From: Agrocybe praecox | Lineage: Eukaryota > Basidiomycota > Agaricomycetes > Agaricales > Agrocybaceae | NCBI GenBank assembly: GCA_964017145.1 | Contig: OZ024842.1 | Location: 2,914,001-2,978,000, forward strand | Reading direction: 5' to 3' | DNA length: 64,000 nt | In this document: in pieces, positions 1-10,347 of the stretch | Layout of the letters: every line of letters begins with the position of its first letter | Position numbering within the stretch: the stretch's first letter is position 1 | Made by a program: the position numbers and the translations under genes | Notes under the pieces: model-generated | What the model saw: only the letters and a program-made list of their open reading frames with translations | What the model was told of the DNA's origin: nothing | Databases searched by the model: none

Positions 1-895
1 TACGAAGTAAGGAGTAATTTGAGTCCACGGTAAACGAAGAGCGTTTTCCGCGATAGAAGAAGTCCGCCAAAGATTCCAATATTTGAGAAAGAGCTAGGAG
101 AATCTGCCCAATTTCATGCAGTCGTTCCTTGGGTAACGCGTAGAAGGTTTCCTCCGTAGTTAGGTCATACGAAATTAAGTCGGTAATCCTAATTTGAGAT
201 TTGACGAACGACTGTATGGCTTGAGGTAAATTCTCCCAGAAGCAAGCTAGATGCGGGGCGGTCCACCTAAGGATAACGTCCCTTAGCAATATAGCTTCCT
301 CCGCAGGTCTTCCAATGAGCGCGCCATCTGAGGCTCCGAACTCTTCGAGAGGATCACGATCGACCAAGGGATCGAAAGGAGCATGATACTTTAGTAAGGA
401 AGTATGCAGAGGTTCGTGGAATAGCGGGAGTTCGCCCGCTACTGGTATACCGTGGAATATTCGCGGATATTCATCTTCCCTTTTGTCGCGTTTCGCATTG
501 ATGGTGTTATCCGATCCATTGGTGCTATGGGTTCCAAACAAGGAAGAGAGTGACGGAGTAGCCGAGGCAGAACGAAAGCTTTCGTCTCCACCCACCGAGG
601 ATCCATTCGTCGAGCTAGGAGCGCCAGCTCCCTCGCTTCTGGCGCTAGTAGCAACCGATTCAGCAAGGTCAAGAACCGGAGCTCCCGCTTCTAACGGTAG
701 AGTTTCTCCAACCGTCTGAGGGTCAGGGGGCCCTTCCTCTATGGTGACTCTTCGTCTGGAGTTGTTGGTTCTTCTGGCAGCGGGAGCAGGTAACTCTACT
801 CCCGGGGTAGTCGAACGCGAATTAATCGTATTCCTTCCGCGACTAGGATTGGTTCCGTTGGTGGAACCTCGATTGGAGTTCCTCGAGGATGCCAT
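1..895 (-). CDS. Gag-like retroelement protein, N-terminal part
   Basis: An uninterrupted minus-strand frame runs from an ATG at 895 to the left edge (298 codons, no stop), so only the N-terminus is visible. It opens MASSRNSNRGSTNGTNPSRG and stays rich in Ser, Thr, Asn, Arg and Pro for about 150 residues. A more ordered helical stretch follows (ILRWTAPHLACFW, IGQILLALSQILESLADFF). A disordered basic N-terminus followed by a helical domain is what Gag-like proteins of fungal LTR retrotransposons look like. Position agrees: it lies downstream, in its own sense, of a non-coding stretch that could hold an LTR and leader. No zinc knuckle, protease or reverse transcriptase is visible because the window ends. 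A host gene is the alternative. The open frame is certain; the Gag label is inference. Confidence 0.5.
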   Translation of the reverse strand, partial: MASSRNSNRGSTNGTNPSRGRNTINSRSTTPGVELPAPAARRTNNSRRRVTIEEGPPDPQTVGETLPLEAGAPVLDLAESVATSARSEGAGAPSSTNGSSVGGDESFRSASATPSLSSLFGTHSTNGSDNTINAKRDKREDEYPRIFHGIPVAGELPLFHEPLHTSLLKYHAPFDPLVDRDPLEEFGASDGALIGRPAEEAILLRDVILRWTAPHLACFWENLPQAIQSFVKSQIRITDLISYDLTTEETFYALPKERLHEIGQILLALSQILESLADFFYRGKRSSFTVDSNYSLLR

Positions 896-1214
896 ACGCC
901 CGGGGGGGAATATAGGAAGGTTGAAACGACGAGAGTGAAGCAAGAGTGTGCGAGTGTATGGAGGTTTTTGTACGTGATAAGGCCCTTAGAAATTTTCCAT
1001 AACCCCGAGAGATATCGCCAAGTCGTTAGAACGAGCAGTAGACTGAATAGACGGGTTTGAATAATAATAATTTTCCTACGATCGGATCGTCCAGCGAAGC
1101 GCATCGGTAGGAGGAAAGGGGTAGACATGCTATACGAATAGAAATGGAAGTGAATTGAAATAGCAGGGGGTTTTCGCGAGTTCCTTCGACGTGAGTTTTC
1201 GAGAGGGAGTCGAG

Positions 1215-1328
1215 GGTTCAAAGAATTTCGGCCTGCGCTGCCATGGGCGCAGCAGACCTTATATCCTTGAAGGTTCGAAGATTTTCGGCCTGCGCTACCA
1301 TAGGCGCAGCAGACCTTATATCTTCGAA
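1215..1328. repeat. Two tandem 57-bp repeats, each with a hairpin
   Basis: Two adjacent copies start with ggttca (1215) and ggttcg (1272), period 57 bp. Each carries the inverted repeat CTGCGC / GCGCAG around an 8-nt spacer (TGCCATGG in the first, TACCATAG in the second), followed by CAGACCTTATAT. Loosely related GC-rich motifs recur near 1345-1370 and 1445-1470. They lie in the leader/LTR part of the putative retroelement. Confidence 0.7.
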
Positions 1329-2092
1329 TTTCGAACGAGTTTAAGCAGATGCTGCCCGAAGGCGCTATCCACTGTGGCTCGTTCTGAATCACTCCCTGAA
1401 TTCCAAGGCCCGGAAAAGGGTCCGAGAGAGTACGAAACTAAGACAGTGCAGCCCGAAGGCGCAACCGGCTACGTTTCATATGCTCGGATAGGCACGGTTG
1501 ACGCAACTCGAAAGCGCTGTCAACCGATTCCCCTCGTTCCTTAACCTTGGTCCGTCGAATCGTTCGTCGGTTGGTCGTCCCGTTTTTCGTTGCGAGAAAA
1601 GAGCACCTTCAATGCAGGGATTGAAGTCCGCGGTGCCCCCACCATTGTGACGCTGTGTGGTTCGGAACTTCGTAGCATGGAGGTGCACGATGTGAGGAGT
1701 CGAGAGTAGAGGGTTGTGAGCGTGACGTTCGTCGGGACGTCACGGTCTGGCTGTTGTGACTCTTCAGCTAGAGACTCTGTCACCCCGAGCGGGAGAGCAG
1801 ATGTCTGGGTGCTCAGCCGGCGAGGGTAGAGTACGACTCTCTGGATCTTCAAGGATCACACAGGAGTCGGCAAGAAGTAAAGATGTATTATAACTAGTGC
1901 TACCGAACGTTATAAGTACTAGTAAACATTATTATCTAATAATACATTAAGCGAGCACGGGCCGTGGGGATGAGATAAGATAAGAACGGCGCGTGCGAGA
2001 TTCGAAAATAAAATAGTGCGACAAGAAACAAGATACCGCGGACGCTTATATGATACTATCCCGTCACAATGATGATAAATTCAAGGAGTTAC

Positions 2093-2698
2093 CATAGTGT
2101 GATGGTGATGACCTGAGCAATATGATAGCGAATACGCCTGGCGAAATTTAACAGAAGGGTAAAATTTGCGATGAGTGCAAGAGCTAGGGAACATGCATTC
2201 AAAGCGAGAAGCCTATGTCATATAGGGATGTTTCAGATACTGTAAAATTCGTTGAATGTTGATCAATTACCATGGAGGGTCAGGGACTCTACCTCCAGAG
2301 TCCTCTATGACACGCCAGGTCTGGACTAGTGCGCAGACGGAGAACAAATTGGAAATAGGACCGAAAGTTCCTGCGAACAATGGGAATGCCGTTGACGTGA
2401 ACCACCATAACCTGTTGCACTGTGTGTAAATTTTGGTAGTAAAGTTTTGGCAGTTGTCGCATACGCACGTTGGCTGGTAAATACTTTTCGCCTCCTCGTT
2501 CTTAAACCTAGCTTTCCTACGCGATACGTTAAGTTTCCGTGAATGATCTTCATTCCTGTGAGATGGGTTTCCTGAATGATTGTTGTGCCTATGTTTGTCG
2601 TTCGTTGCATCTTTGTGTAGACGATGGTTGTACTGTACGGCATGTTTGACTGTTCCCTCCGAGTCGTCAATAACTTCTCCAAGGCCAGGTTCATTCAT
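2093..2698 (-). CDS. TOK1: TOK-type outward-rectifier potassium channel, 5' exons only
   Basis: Exon 1 runs 2698-2271 from ATG (MNEPGLGEVIDDSEG) and exon 2 runs 2212-2093, split by a 58-nt GT-AG intron. The joined protein has an acidic/histidine-rich cytosolic N-terminus. A first membrane segment (RLWWFTSTAFPLFAG, ISNLFSVCALVQTW) is followed by RVPDPPW, across the intron by LLALNACSLALALIANF, and then LLLNFARRIRYHIAQ. I recognise this as the start of Agaricomycete TOK channels, plasma-membrane K+ channels with eight membrane segments and two pore loops. A good donor follows at 2092 (GTAACT), but putative retroelement sequence begins 24 nt later, so both pores and the C-terminus lie outside the window or are lost. 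Whether the gene still makes a channel depends on splicing out the element. Confidence 0.7.
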
Positions 2699-4243
2699 GG
2701 TGAATGACGGAGGATAAACCGGGCACAACTCAAAGAGGGGCCTTTCAATGCTCTTCAAATATGGATCATCGAAATGGAGTGAATCTAATCTTACCTCACA
2801 AGCGATGATGTCATACCAGGTGATACCAGCGAATTAACAACTGACAAACTGCGATTCTCTGCGGCTGCCGGCAGTATAACCATGGATATACTAGGCCAAC
2901 TGATAATCAACAATCATAAGAATAAACCCCGGGAATCGATGGAAGGCTTGTGGTTATTGGACCATGATAACGATGTTGTTTTGCCGAGTTTTGTCTGTGT
3001 CCCAGAAGATGCTGGTGCATATTCACTGAAAAGGCTTGTTAACTTGGATCGTTATTGGGGAAATGCTACACAAAAAATTGATTCAGCTTCGTTGTGCCCA
3101 ATTATCCCTCCAATAAAGCGGTGTCCGGGACATTACCTACTACTTATTAATGTGTTTTCTTGAAGGCTATGAATGGATTCGGAAAACACGAAATTTGCCT
3201 TTACACCTGTGAGTTCCATTTTGCGTTATTCAAACTTCCTGAAGCTGAAACTAATAATCAAGATTTGGCTCAGTATTCAGACACTTTCCTGGGAAGCAAG
3301 GTCGCTGCGACCAGCAGCAAGATGTATACACATACATTTATCATACACCCCACTCTGGGTTGTCGACTGGGTAAGTAGCGACTTCTACCCTCCTTCGATC
3401 AAATGAGTGGATTGTCGCGTTATCCCGAAGATCCTGCAGAAACAGCGAATTGTTGCATGTTCAAAGGTACTGCTGCTTGAGAGTACTATACACATGTAGC
3501 AACATACGCAGAATTGAAGAAGAAATAACATTCATGACATGAAGCGAGGAGAAAGGGGTATGTAGAGAAAAATTCATATAGCATAGCTCCATCGTCAAGT
3601 GTATATTCTGTCTGTGAAATACGGACAGGAAGCCGATAAAGGGCAGAAGGATACTTTCACAACGCGAATCCAAGGTAACAAAATCATGATATTTGAGCGG
3701 CGGTCGATTCGATTGTGCTGAGGTCCATCCAAGGGTCTGAGTCTGAGGCATTTCTCTCAAGAAGGGGAGCAAAGTTGAGTCCGTTGTGTCAGATTTGAAC
3801 AACCAGTTCCGCGAGCCATGCAGTCACCGGCCTTTCCAAGGAGTCCTAGAGAAAAAACATGGTTGTACTAAAAAGCTCGTTTTTGTTGATTGTAAAGGAC
3901 TGAAATGTTGGCTATTCTGGATAGAGCCGTGAATTTTATGATGATCGCGTCTTGATGGCCAGGTCTAGAAAGATTTTGGGGACGTGCATGGAATGGGATA
4001 ACAGAATCTGAGAGTGATGGATGAACAAGTCGAGACGCGTGATTGATTTTTGGCCTACCTCGGGTTAACTTGTTTTAGCGTCGGCATCAAAATCAAAGTT
4101 CACGCGTTCACCTGGCCAATAACGTCGACCACGTCCAACTTCAGTCTCCTTTTCCTCCAACACCCATCACCACTGAAAGAGCCCCTTTCCTCTGCGTGCC
4201 CTTATACCTACCTCGTCTACTACTAAGGGCTTCTTTGGAAATC
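2699..4243. other. Intergenic, no supported gene
   Basis: This 1.5-kb stretch separates the divergent TOK and cornichon starts and should hold both promoters. Short open frames at 2882-3163 (+) and 3461-3802 (-) have no recognisable motifs, no convincing splice continuation and biased composition; I do not call them. Confidence 0.6.
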
Positions 4244-5003
4244 ATGGCTGGTTAGTTCAAATTTCACTGCGGGTGCTCAACCAGCAGACTCCACCGACGA
4301 CGTAGTATACTGATTGGCGTAACCTCTTCATAGCAGGATGGATGTTTCTTTTCGCAGTGCTCTACTCGGCAGCACTGCTGTTTGGGATGGTGTTCTTCGT
4401 GAGTTTTCCTATGGTTCTTCTTCAGCAAAAGCATGCTCTGTTGATGCTGACTCTCCACGTCCTTTTTTACAGATCATCATGTACTCTGACCTCGAAAGCG
4501 ACTATATTAACCCAATCGATTTCTGCAACAAACTCAATCAGGTACTTCTCGTTCTTGATGCAGGAAGCAAGCTATAGGAGTATTGATGCACGACTTTCTG
4601 TATGTAGTTCGTCATCCCCGAATATGCTGCACACGCTTTCCTTGCCGTACTCTTCCTCGTAACTGGCCAGTGGACAGCGCTTCTATGGAATGTACCGCTG
4701 CTTGCGTATAACATCAACAAGTACGTCTTTCTCTCTCATATGATTCTGTCATACCCGTCCCTGCATAGCTAATTTGCCTCAAAAAGGGTCGTCAACAAAT
4801 CCCACATGTACGACGCAACCGAAATCTTCCGCTCTCTGCCTCAACACCAAAAGGAGGCGTACTTCAAGACAGGATTTTACCTCCTCTCTTTCTTCTTCTA
4901 CCTATACAAGTGCGTGTTCTGTACACCTATCATTTTGATTGGTTAAATTAACATAATATTTTTCAGGATGATTGTTGCATTCATTGCAGAAGGCGATGTT
5001 TGA
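4244..5003 (+). CDS. ERV14: Cornichon family ER cargo receptor (paralogue 1)
   Basis: Six exons (4244-4250, 4337-4398, 4473-4541, 4608-4720, 4787-4909, 4967-5003) encode 136 residues, the usual cornichon length. Exon 1 is only ATGGCTG. Reading through gives MAGWMFLFAVLYSAALLFG, then [53 protein letters not shown] and a C-terminal helix ending in the acidic tail IAEGDV. The cytosolic loop between membrane segments 1 and 2 carries the family signature SDLE-DYINPID-C-KLN, and the MYDATEIF motif precedes the last helix. Erv14/cornichon proteins load transmembrane cargo into COPII vesicles at the ER. A second copy follows 539 bp downstream in the same orientation. Confidence 0.92.
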
Positions 5004-5541
5004 AATGCTAGTACGCCTGTGTTATACAGGAAGCGCTGCTGTCCAGCAGTGCGAAAGATACCACATTATCAGGTCTATACCCTATGCAATGTGTGGGAGC
5101 ATGTTCTAACGATACTTGCCTCGTGAATAAAGTGCTGTCAAGAACTAGGATTAATTATAATTGATTTTCATTCTGGGATACGAAATTCTGAAAGTGTTGG
5201 CTGTGTTCTATGCATCCTGATTCATGCGTTCATGTAATTAACCGGTGATCGTTTTAGCTCATGAGATGACTCCCGAGGGCTTGACAGTGGTACACATACA
5301 TAAGGCGATAGGTTTGAGTAAAGGCAAACGCGGTCACCGCCAGCCAGTCTTTCCAGCGCTCGACTGTGGTTTCACGTGACAACAACGTCACTTCATGCAG
5401 CTGGCAACACGCTGTTTCGAAATTAGTCGTCTTATTCTTCTCATCCTACGACCCAGGCCTTTTTTTTGTTTTTTTGTTTATATACTTTCGTCGGACTCCG
5501 CTTAACGAAGACATTTTGAAAGTAATAGAAAGTAATAAATC
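5004..5541. other. Spacer between the cornichon paralogues
   Basis: Holds the 3' end of paralogue 1 and the promoter of paralogue 2. A short open frame at 5366-5578 overlaps the second gene's first exon in another frame and shows nothing recognisable. No transposon remnant is seen. Confidence 0.5.
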
Positions 5542-6388
5542 ATGGGTGGAGCAGGTGCGTGATTACCCCGGAACGTAGGATGTGGAAGGGCGTTAATCTT
5601 TCTTGGCTTTATTCTATTACCTCAATCCCTATTGGCTTTACAATACCTTGACTTCTGCTCTACGAACGCGTCGGAACCGAATGCCTTCAATACTCGAATA
5701 ATCGCTCGTATGGTCTGTCTTCGTGGCGCGTCACTGGTGTCTTTGGGGAGTAGGCTGGTTGTTTTTGTTCGCAGTCCTCATGGCTGCTGGTCTCCTGTTT
5801 TGCATGGTGTTTTTCGTGAGTCTACTCGTTTGGCATAGCCTGCTGTGGATTCTGGCATGCAGGAATGACTGACGACTTGCTCCCCAGATTATAATGTTCT
5901 CCGACTTGGAATGCGACTACATCAACCCTATAGACTTGTGCAATAAACTGAACCAAGTGTGTCTTCAGGATCGCTTTCTCCGTAATGTCAAATGCTGACG
6001 TTAGTCGCCCTGGTAGTTTGTCCTCCCTGAAAATGCCGCACACGCGTTCCTGACGATACTTTTCCTGATTTCTGGCCAATGGGTTGCATTTATACTCAAT
6101 CTTCCTCTCGTCGCGTTCAATGCAAACAAGTGAGGTTTCTCTTCTCTTATAACTGCGAAGATGTCTAACTGGTCTTTAGAATTCGCAACAAGGCTCATAT
6201 GTACGATGCGACGGAGATTTTCCGGTCATTATCAGGCCACAAACAGGAAACGTTCATCAAGCTTGGATTCTATCTCCTGTCGTTCTTCTATTATCTTTAC
6301 AGGTCAGTACAATTCTCATTCGATTCAGTGAAATATCAAATAACGCGTAAACAGAATGATTGTCGCGTTAATTGCAGAGAGCGAGTAG
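5542..6388 (+). CDS. Cornichon family ER cargo receptor (paralogue 2)
   Basis: Six exons (5542-5554, 5754-5815, 5888-5956, 6017-6129, 6180-6302, 6355-6388) encode 137 residues. The short first exon, ATG GGT GGA GCA G with donor GTGCGT, gives [13 protein letters not shown] across a 199-nt intron. The core is [40 protein letters not shown] and [13 protein letters not shown], ending IAESE. The four internal exons are 62, 69, 113 and 123 nt, exactly as in paralogue 1 with the same phases, so the pair arose by tandem duplication. Protein divergence (for example IPEYAAHAF versus LPENAAHAF) and longer non-coding spacing say the duplication is not recent. Frame, motifs and splice sites are intact, so it is likely a functional second receptor, perhaps with different cargo. 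Confidence 0.9.
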
Positions 6389-6897
6389 ACGGTTCAGTAT
6401 GTAGTGGACATTAGATCTAGTTGGTTGGTTATGAAATAATGACTTTGACATGAAGCTCGTGTGATTGTAAAAAAAATAAGTATATTGCAAATAATGTACG
6501 AACTACCGACCCATCCTCTTTCGACACTAAAAATCGATAGACGATAGCGGGTGCTAAGATGTCCGGTTTTTCGGGGCACGGCCTGACACTCGAACGACCG
6601 CGTAGACAAACCACCGAAGCAGCAGGAGCAGGTCATGAGCAACATGGGGAAGATTATGGCCGTGTCGCCGCACTGAAGAAAAAAAACATCACAGAGGTCA
6701 GGTTTATATGTGGTCTGATCGTGGGAATATTTAGGGCAGGCCTGTTCATGACTTGAGTTCTATTGATATCCTCGAGGATGCCCAGTGCATAACAGATTCA
6801 GAACACCCATGTGGTCCTTTAAAGTTCTCTCTTGTTCAAGCGTGTGGTCGTCCAACATAAATACTACGCCTTCAGGCTAGTTCTCCCCTTTCGTCAA
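6389..6897. other. Intergenic before the kinase gene
   Basis: No gene recognised. An open frame at 6559-6756 (+) begins MSGFSGHGLTLERPRRQ but has no family features and no clear splice partner. The kinase promoter should lie here. Confidence 0.5.
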
Positions 6898-7977
6898 ATG
6901 GCCCTCTTTCTCTGTGTCGATTGTGGTGGAACCAAGACTGCTGCTGCTATCGCTGATGAGCACGGCACAATCATTGGTCGCAGTTTAGCAGGTCCTTCCA
7001 ACATCACATATCTCAGCTCAGAAGCCTTTATTGCTGCAGTAACAGAAGCTGTCATTGCCGCTCTCAAACTCGCACTTCCAGCGGCGTCACATTTACATTC
7101 ATTGCCACCAGTACAAGAAAATCCTTTTGCTGCAGCGTGGTTCGGTATATCAGGAGCAGACTCTCCAGCGGCCATTGATAAGGTCTCTCCACTCCTATCC
7201 GTCCTTCTTGGTCTGCCGCTTGGCCCCAAGTTGGTTATCGCCAACGATACCCATCTTTTAGCTGCACCCATACGCCTCTTTCCCGAAGTCAGTCAGGGAA
7301 TAGCCGTGATTGCTGGGACGGGATCTATCGCCGTTAGCTTCGAAGATGTTGCAGGAAAGCTCGAGCAAAGGGGTCGTGTCGGTGGATGGGGGTGGATCCT
7401 TGGAGATGAAGGCAGTGGATTCGATGTGGGCAGGGAAACTATACGACAGCTCCTTCGAGCACAAGATGACACTACTATTACTGGGGAAATGCTCCCCTCA
7501 AGCGTACTTATCGGTCGTATCCTCGAGCTATTTGGCGTAAACTCTATTATGGAGATCCTGGGATATGTTTATCAGTCTGATCCTATTTCCGGAGCCCGTA
7601 CGCCTCACATCCTTACTCGAGAGAAACGCATATCGTCAATCCCTCCTCTTGTCTTCCAGGCCGCTTTCGAAGACATGGATCCTTTCGCTTTCAATATCGT
7701 GAAGACGTGTGCGGGCCGTCTTGCAGACCAAGTTGCCAGACTTTTGGGGGATGATGCCAAAGAGGCCCCACACTCGGTTGTTGCAGCTCGGAGTGTTTTG
7801 TCGTTTGGTGGTTCATTGGTGGCAGTCGAGGATTATAGGAAATTAATTCTTGCTGACCTCGCTAATCGCGGCCATATTTTCCCTCACTCTGTAGTGGTCC
7901 GCGAGGCGGCAATCACAGGTGCCACTGCGCTGGCTAACTCCTTCACGGAGACGCCTAATCCTACTACACATAGTTGA
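6898..7977 (+). CDS. NAGK: N-acetylglucosamine kinase (BadF/BadG ATPase family)
   Basis: A single exon encodes 359 residues, near the usual length (~340-350) of eukaryotic GlcNAc kinases. The frame is open upstream to 6832 without another ATG, so ATG 6898 (MALFLCVDCGG) is chosen. It puts the phosphate-1 loop VDCGGTKT at residues 7-14. Further features are IANDTHLLAAP, the phosphate-2 motif IAGTGSIAVSF, the family signature GGWGWILGDEGSGFDVGRE, and LSFGGSL near the C-terminus. The family phosphorylates GlcNAc to GlcNAc-6-phosphate in the cytosol, using GlcNAc from chitin or glycan turnover. The gene is intronless, unlike nearly all neighbours. Its last 471 bp lie inside the directly duplicated segment and reappear at 13157-13627 as a truncated copy. 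Confidence 0.9.
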   Translation: MALFLCVDCGGTKTAAAIADEHGTIIGRSLAGPSNITYLSSEAFIAAVTEAVIAALKLALPAASHLHSLPPVQENPFAAAWFGISGADSPAAIDKVSPLLSVLLGLPLGPKLVIANDTHLLAAPIRLFPEVSQGIAVIAGTGSIAVSFEDVAGKLEQRGRVGGWGWILGDEGSGFDVGRETIRQLLRAQDDTTITGEMLPSSVLIGRILELFGVNSIMEILGYVYQSDPISGARTPHILTREKRISSIPPLVFQAAFEDMDPFAFNIVKTCAGRLADQVARLLGDDAKEAPHSVVAARSVLSFGGSLVAVEDYRKLILADLANRGHIFPHSVVVREAAITGATALANSFTETPNPTTHS

Positions 7978-8138
7978 ATTATTCAAATTAATCCTTGAAC
8001 TTTGAAGATATCCTACTTTACAAGGAAGCGTTACAGTATAGGATGCCGTCAATTGTTGGGCATTGTTGTTCCAATAAATAAATCATTTTCTTCCTTTTCA
8101 ACCCTCTTAATCCACAACGCTCATGAGCGGAAAGCCAA

Positions 8139-9869
8139 ATGGTTGCATTCATACGTTTATCATTGAAGATCCCCCAGCTCTGTGCATTTATTTTCGTGTT
8201 CGCGTCTGTAGTATATACTACCAATGTTCTTATCTTGTCTCCCATGTCGTCTCTTCTCTGGACTTTCTTGGACTCCTTATTGACAAAGTCAAGCCCCCAG
8301 CCAACAAAATACGTTTCTGGTCTGGATATACCTGAGCGACCCGATCTCATGGGACCTGTACAGTCAATGAGATTTGCATGGTTCTCATCGCCATTCACAT
8401 TACAGAATGGTTTGGGGCACCCTTCGCCGATACCTGTCGACGAAAAAACGCTTTTGTCCAAAGCATTTGCGAACTCCATGCGTCCATCCAACATCAAGCC
8501 TTATTTCTATCGTGCGAAGGGCTCTTTCGACTCGGACTACATCACAATCACCACTCTCATTACGAGTAATCGCTTTGAAGTCTTTGCGAGATTGGTGGAG
8601 AAATATCGAGGTGTGTTCATGTCATTCTTTGCCAAGTACGCTCCGTTATGTATCTATCGATGGCTCTTTATAGGACCTATCTCTGTGGCGGTACATATCA
8701 AAGACGTTCCCGAGCACGTACAAGAAGTATTGCACTCTCTGCACGAGATGTACACCTCATCCGAAACGATGATGGAATTCGTGGACGTCCATCTCGTAGT
8801 CGACAGCTTTGACCGGCAATTCAATACATGGAGGAACATCGCGCGCTTGTTCGCGCGCACTGACTTTGTGATGATGCTCGACATTGACTTTTATCCTTGT
8901 ACGGACTTTCGCTCTGTGATCAAGAGAAGCTCTACGATCCTGGACAAGCTCTATGCTGGACGTGCTGCACTTGTCATCCCGGCCTTTGAGTATGTGGACT
9001 TTCACGAGGGCACAAACTATGCCAATTTTCCGACGAAGAAATCTGTGATTAGAACTTACGCCCCTTCCTGGTTCTTTTTGCGCTGTGATTGTTAAACTGT
9101 GTCTTCTCTTGGGTTTTAGGAACTTCTATCTCTGGTAAAGGAACAGCGGATTGATATGTTCCACGCTTTCTGGGGACCTGGTCACAATAGCTCGGATTAC
9201 AAGCACTTTTACTCTGCGCCTTCTGGGGAGGTCTATAAAGTGACGAAATATCAAGCGGCGTATGAACCGTATGTGATATTCAAGAAAGATGGGCCACCGT
9301 GGTATTATGACCTCTCTCAGCTCATCGTGCATTCATTGTACTGAAATGGTATTAGGTGCGATGAACGATTCGTGGGCTATGGTGGCAACAAAGCTGCTTG
9401 TCTCTTTGAGATGTATCTTTCTGGCATATCCTACTATGTGCTGACAGACCATTTTATTATTCATCAGAACCATTTGTACGAAGAAACGGCGCGTAAGAAT
9501 GAGGTATGTTTGCGGCCCATCATATTAGCCTTCTCAAGGATAATCACTTCATTTTCGATAGCGCAGGATTAATCGAAGAGTATACGCTGAATTCAAAGAG
9601 GAGGCTTGTCTGAGGTGATATTCTTACTTCATTTCTGCGGGCTTTGCGTGTTCATTGACCTACACTTTCATTACAGATATTTGAAGAATTATTATGACTA
9701 TAGCCTTCTGGCCTCTGATCTGGCTGAAAACGCTCTAACGGAGTGTAGGAAGATTAGGTCTGTCACCCGAGCAATGCCCCAGGTATGCTCCAAACATCTT
9801 CCTGATTGACCCACCTTCCGATAAAGACAACAATTGAATCCTTCGCAGTATTTTCGAAATAGACCATGA
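8139..9869 (+). CDS. GT49 (LARGE-type) glycosyltransferase, copy 1
   Basis: Seven exons (8139-8610, 8674-9044, 9120-9298, 9356-9503, 9562-9614, 9677-9782, 9849-9869) encode 449 residues. A short N-terminus (MVAFIRLSLKIPQ) and one hydrophobic segment (LCAFIFVFASVVYTTNVLIL) predict a type II Golgi anchor. Then follow GPISVAVHIKD, the metal-binding DxD motif in MLDIDFYPC (about residue 226), VIPAFEY, AYEPYVIFKKDGPP, CDERFVGYGGNKAA and FIIHQNHLYE. This order matches the GT49/LARGE-like glycosyltransferase domain (Glyco_transf_49). The family transfers sugars to glycoprotein acceptors in the Golgi; the fungal substrate is unknown. Exon 2 is ended at TCT 9044 because only then does the frame continue into ELLSLVKEQRI, and the second copy has a stop in the skipped stretch. 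Intron 1 (63 nt) is stop-free and in frame. Confidence 0.85.
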
Positions 9870-10347
9870 GGTCTAATAGCACCGTCGACCATCGTGGCGT
9901 GCTCGTGGATGGGCTATGATCTTGTCCATTTCTGTCCGAAGCTTGCTGCTATGTTGTTTTTCGACTAGTCATCCTGAAAAATTCATCAAAACTTACCTTA
10001 TCTTTCTCAATGTGATGATACTCGACTGATTGAACCAACGAGATTGTTTTAATCGCACCTCATCCTCTCTGAATCGTCTTCGCCATTCAAAATTAACGCA
10101 GGAAACCCTGGGAGGATTGTTTGTGCATTTGGAATTGACTTCACCGCCTATCTCCCTTGTTCCTTGACGTTCAAGCAAATGAGCAGATTGCACTCATGCC
10201 TCGACCTCAAAAATAACTAAACATCCGAGATTGACTATTTTAGCCCCTGTAGCACTTAATGGGGGTTTACTTTGGAAGGTTAAAAGGTCAGTCTGATTAT
10301 TTTGCGTTCATCGGATTTCGCCCTCCTTCTGACTGCCACTTGTCATT
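9870..10347. other. Spacer between GT49-1 and transporter A
   Basis: About 480 bp without recognisable coding; an AT-rich promoter-like stretch precedes the transporter ATG. The equivalent spacer recurs at 15505-15978 with scattered changes, consistent with non-coding drift. Confidence 0.5.

Larger units (their letters stand above)
1..2068 (-). mobile_element. Candidate LTR retrotransposon, 5' end
   Basis: On the minus strand a possible LTR start, TGTGACGGG, lies at 2068. It is 24 nt beyond a clean splice donor of the neighbouring TOK channel gene, and channel homology stops there. From 2068 down to 896 no host coding is seen; the Gag-like frame then begins. The stretch 896-2068 (about 1.2 kb) would hold the LTR and leader, including two 57-bp repeats with hairpins. 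I could not fix the LTR's inner edge or a primer-binding site, and the distal end lies outside the window, so neither the terminal repeat nor a target-site duplication can be tested. Confidence 0.45.

Noticed and set aside
796..1392. 198-codon open frame on the minus strand
   Set aside because: It overlaps the Gag-like start in another frame and translates the hairpin repeats; the sequence has repeat-derived repetition (YKVCCAYGSAG) and no domain.
6832..6897. Upstream extension of the GlcNAc kinase frame
   Set aside because: The open frame reaches back to 6832, but the only ATG near the family-conserved N-terminus is at 6898, which places the phosphate-binding loop where it belongs.
8674..9095. 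GT49 gene ending at the stop just after 9090
   Set aside because: Reading straight on gives a short tail and stop, but skipping 9045-9119 as an intron restores the conserved catalytic frame, and copy 2 has a stop in the skipped stretch.
9870..10347. CRISPR-like or phage elements
   Set aside because: No regularly spaced repeats exist anywhere in the window, and the gene structures are eukaryotic with introns throughout.
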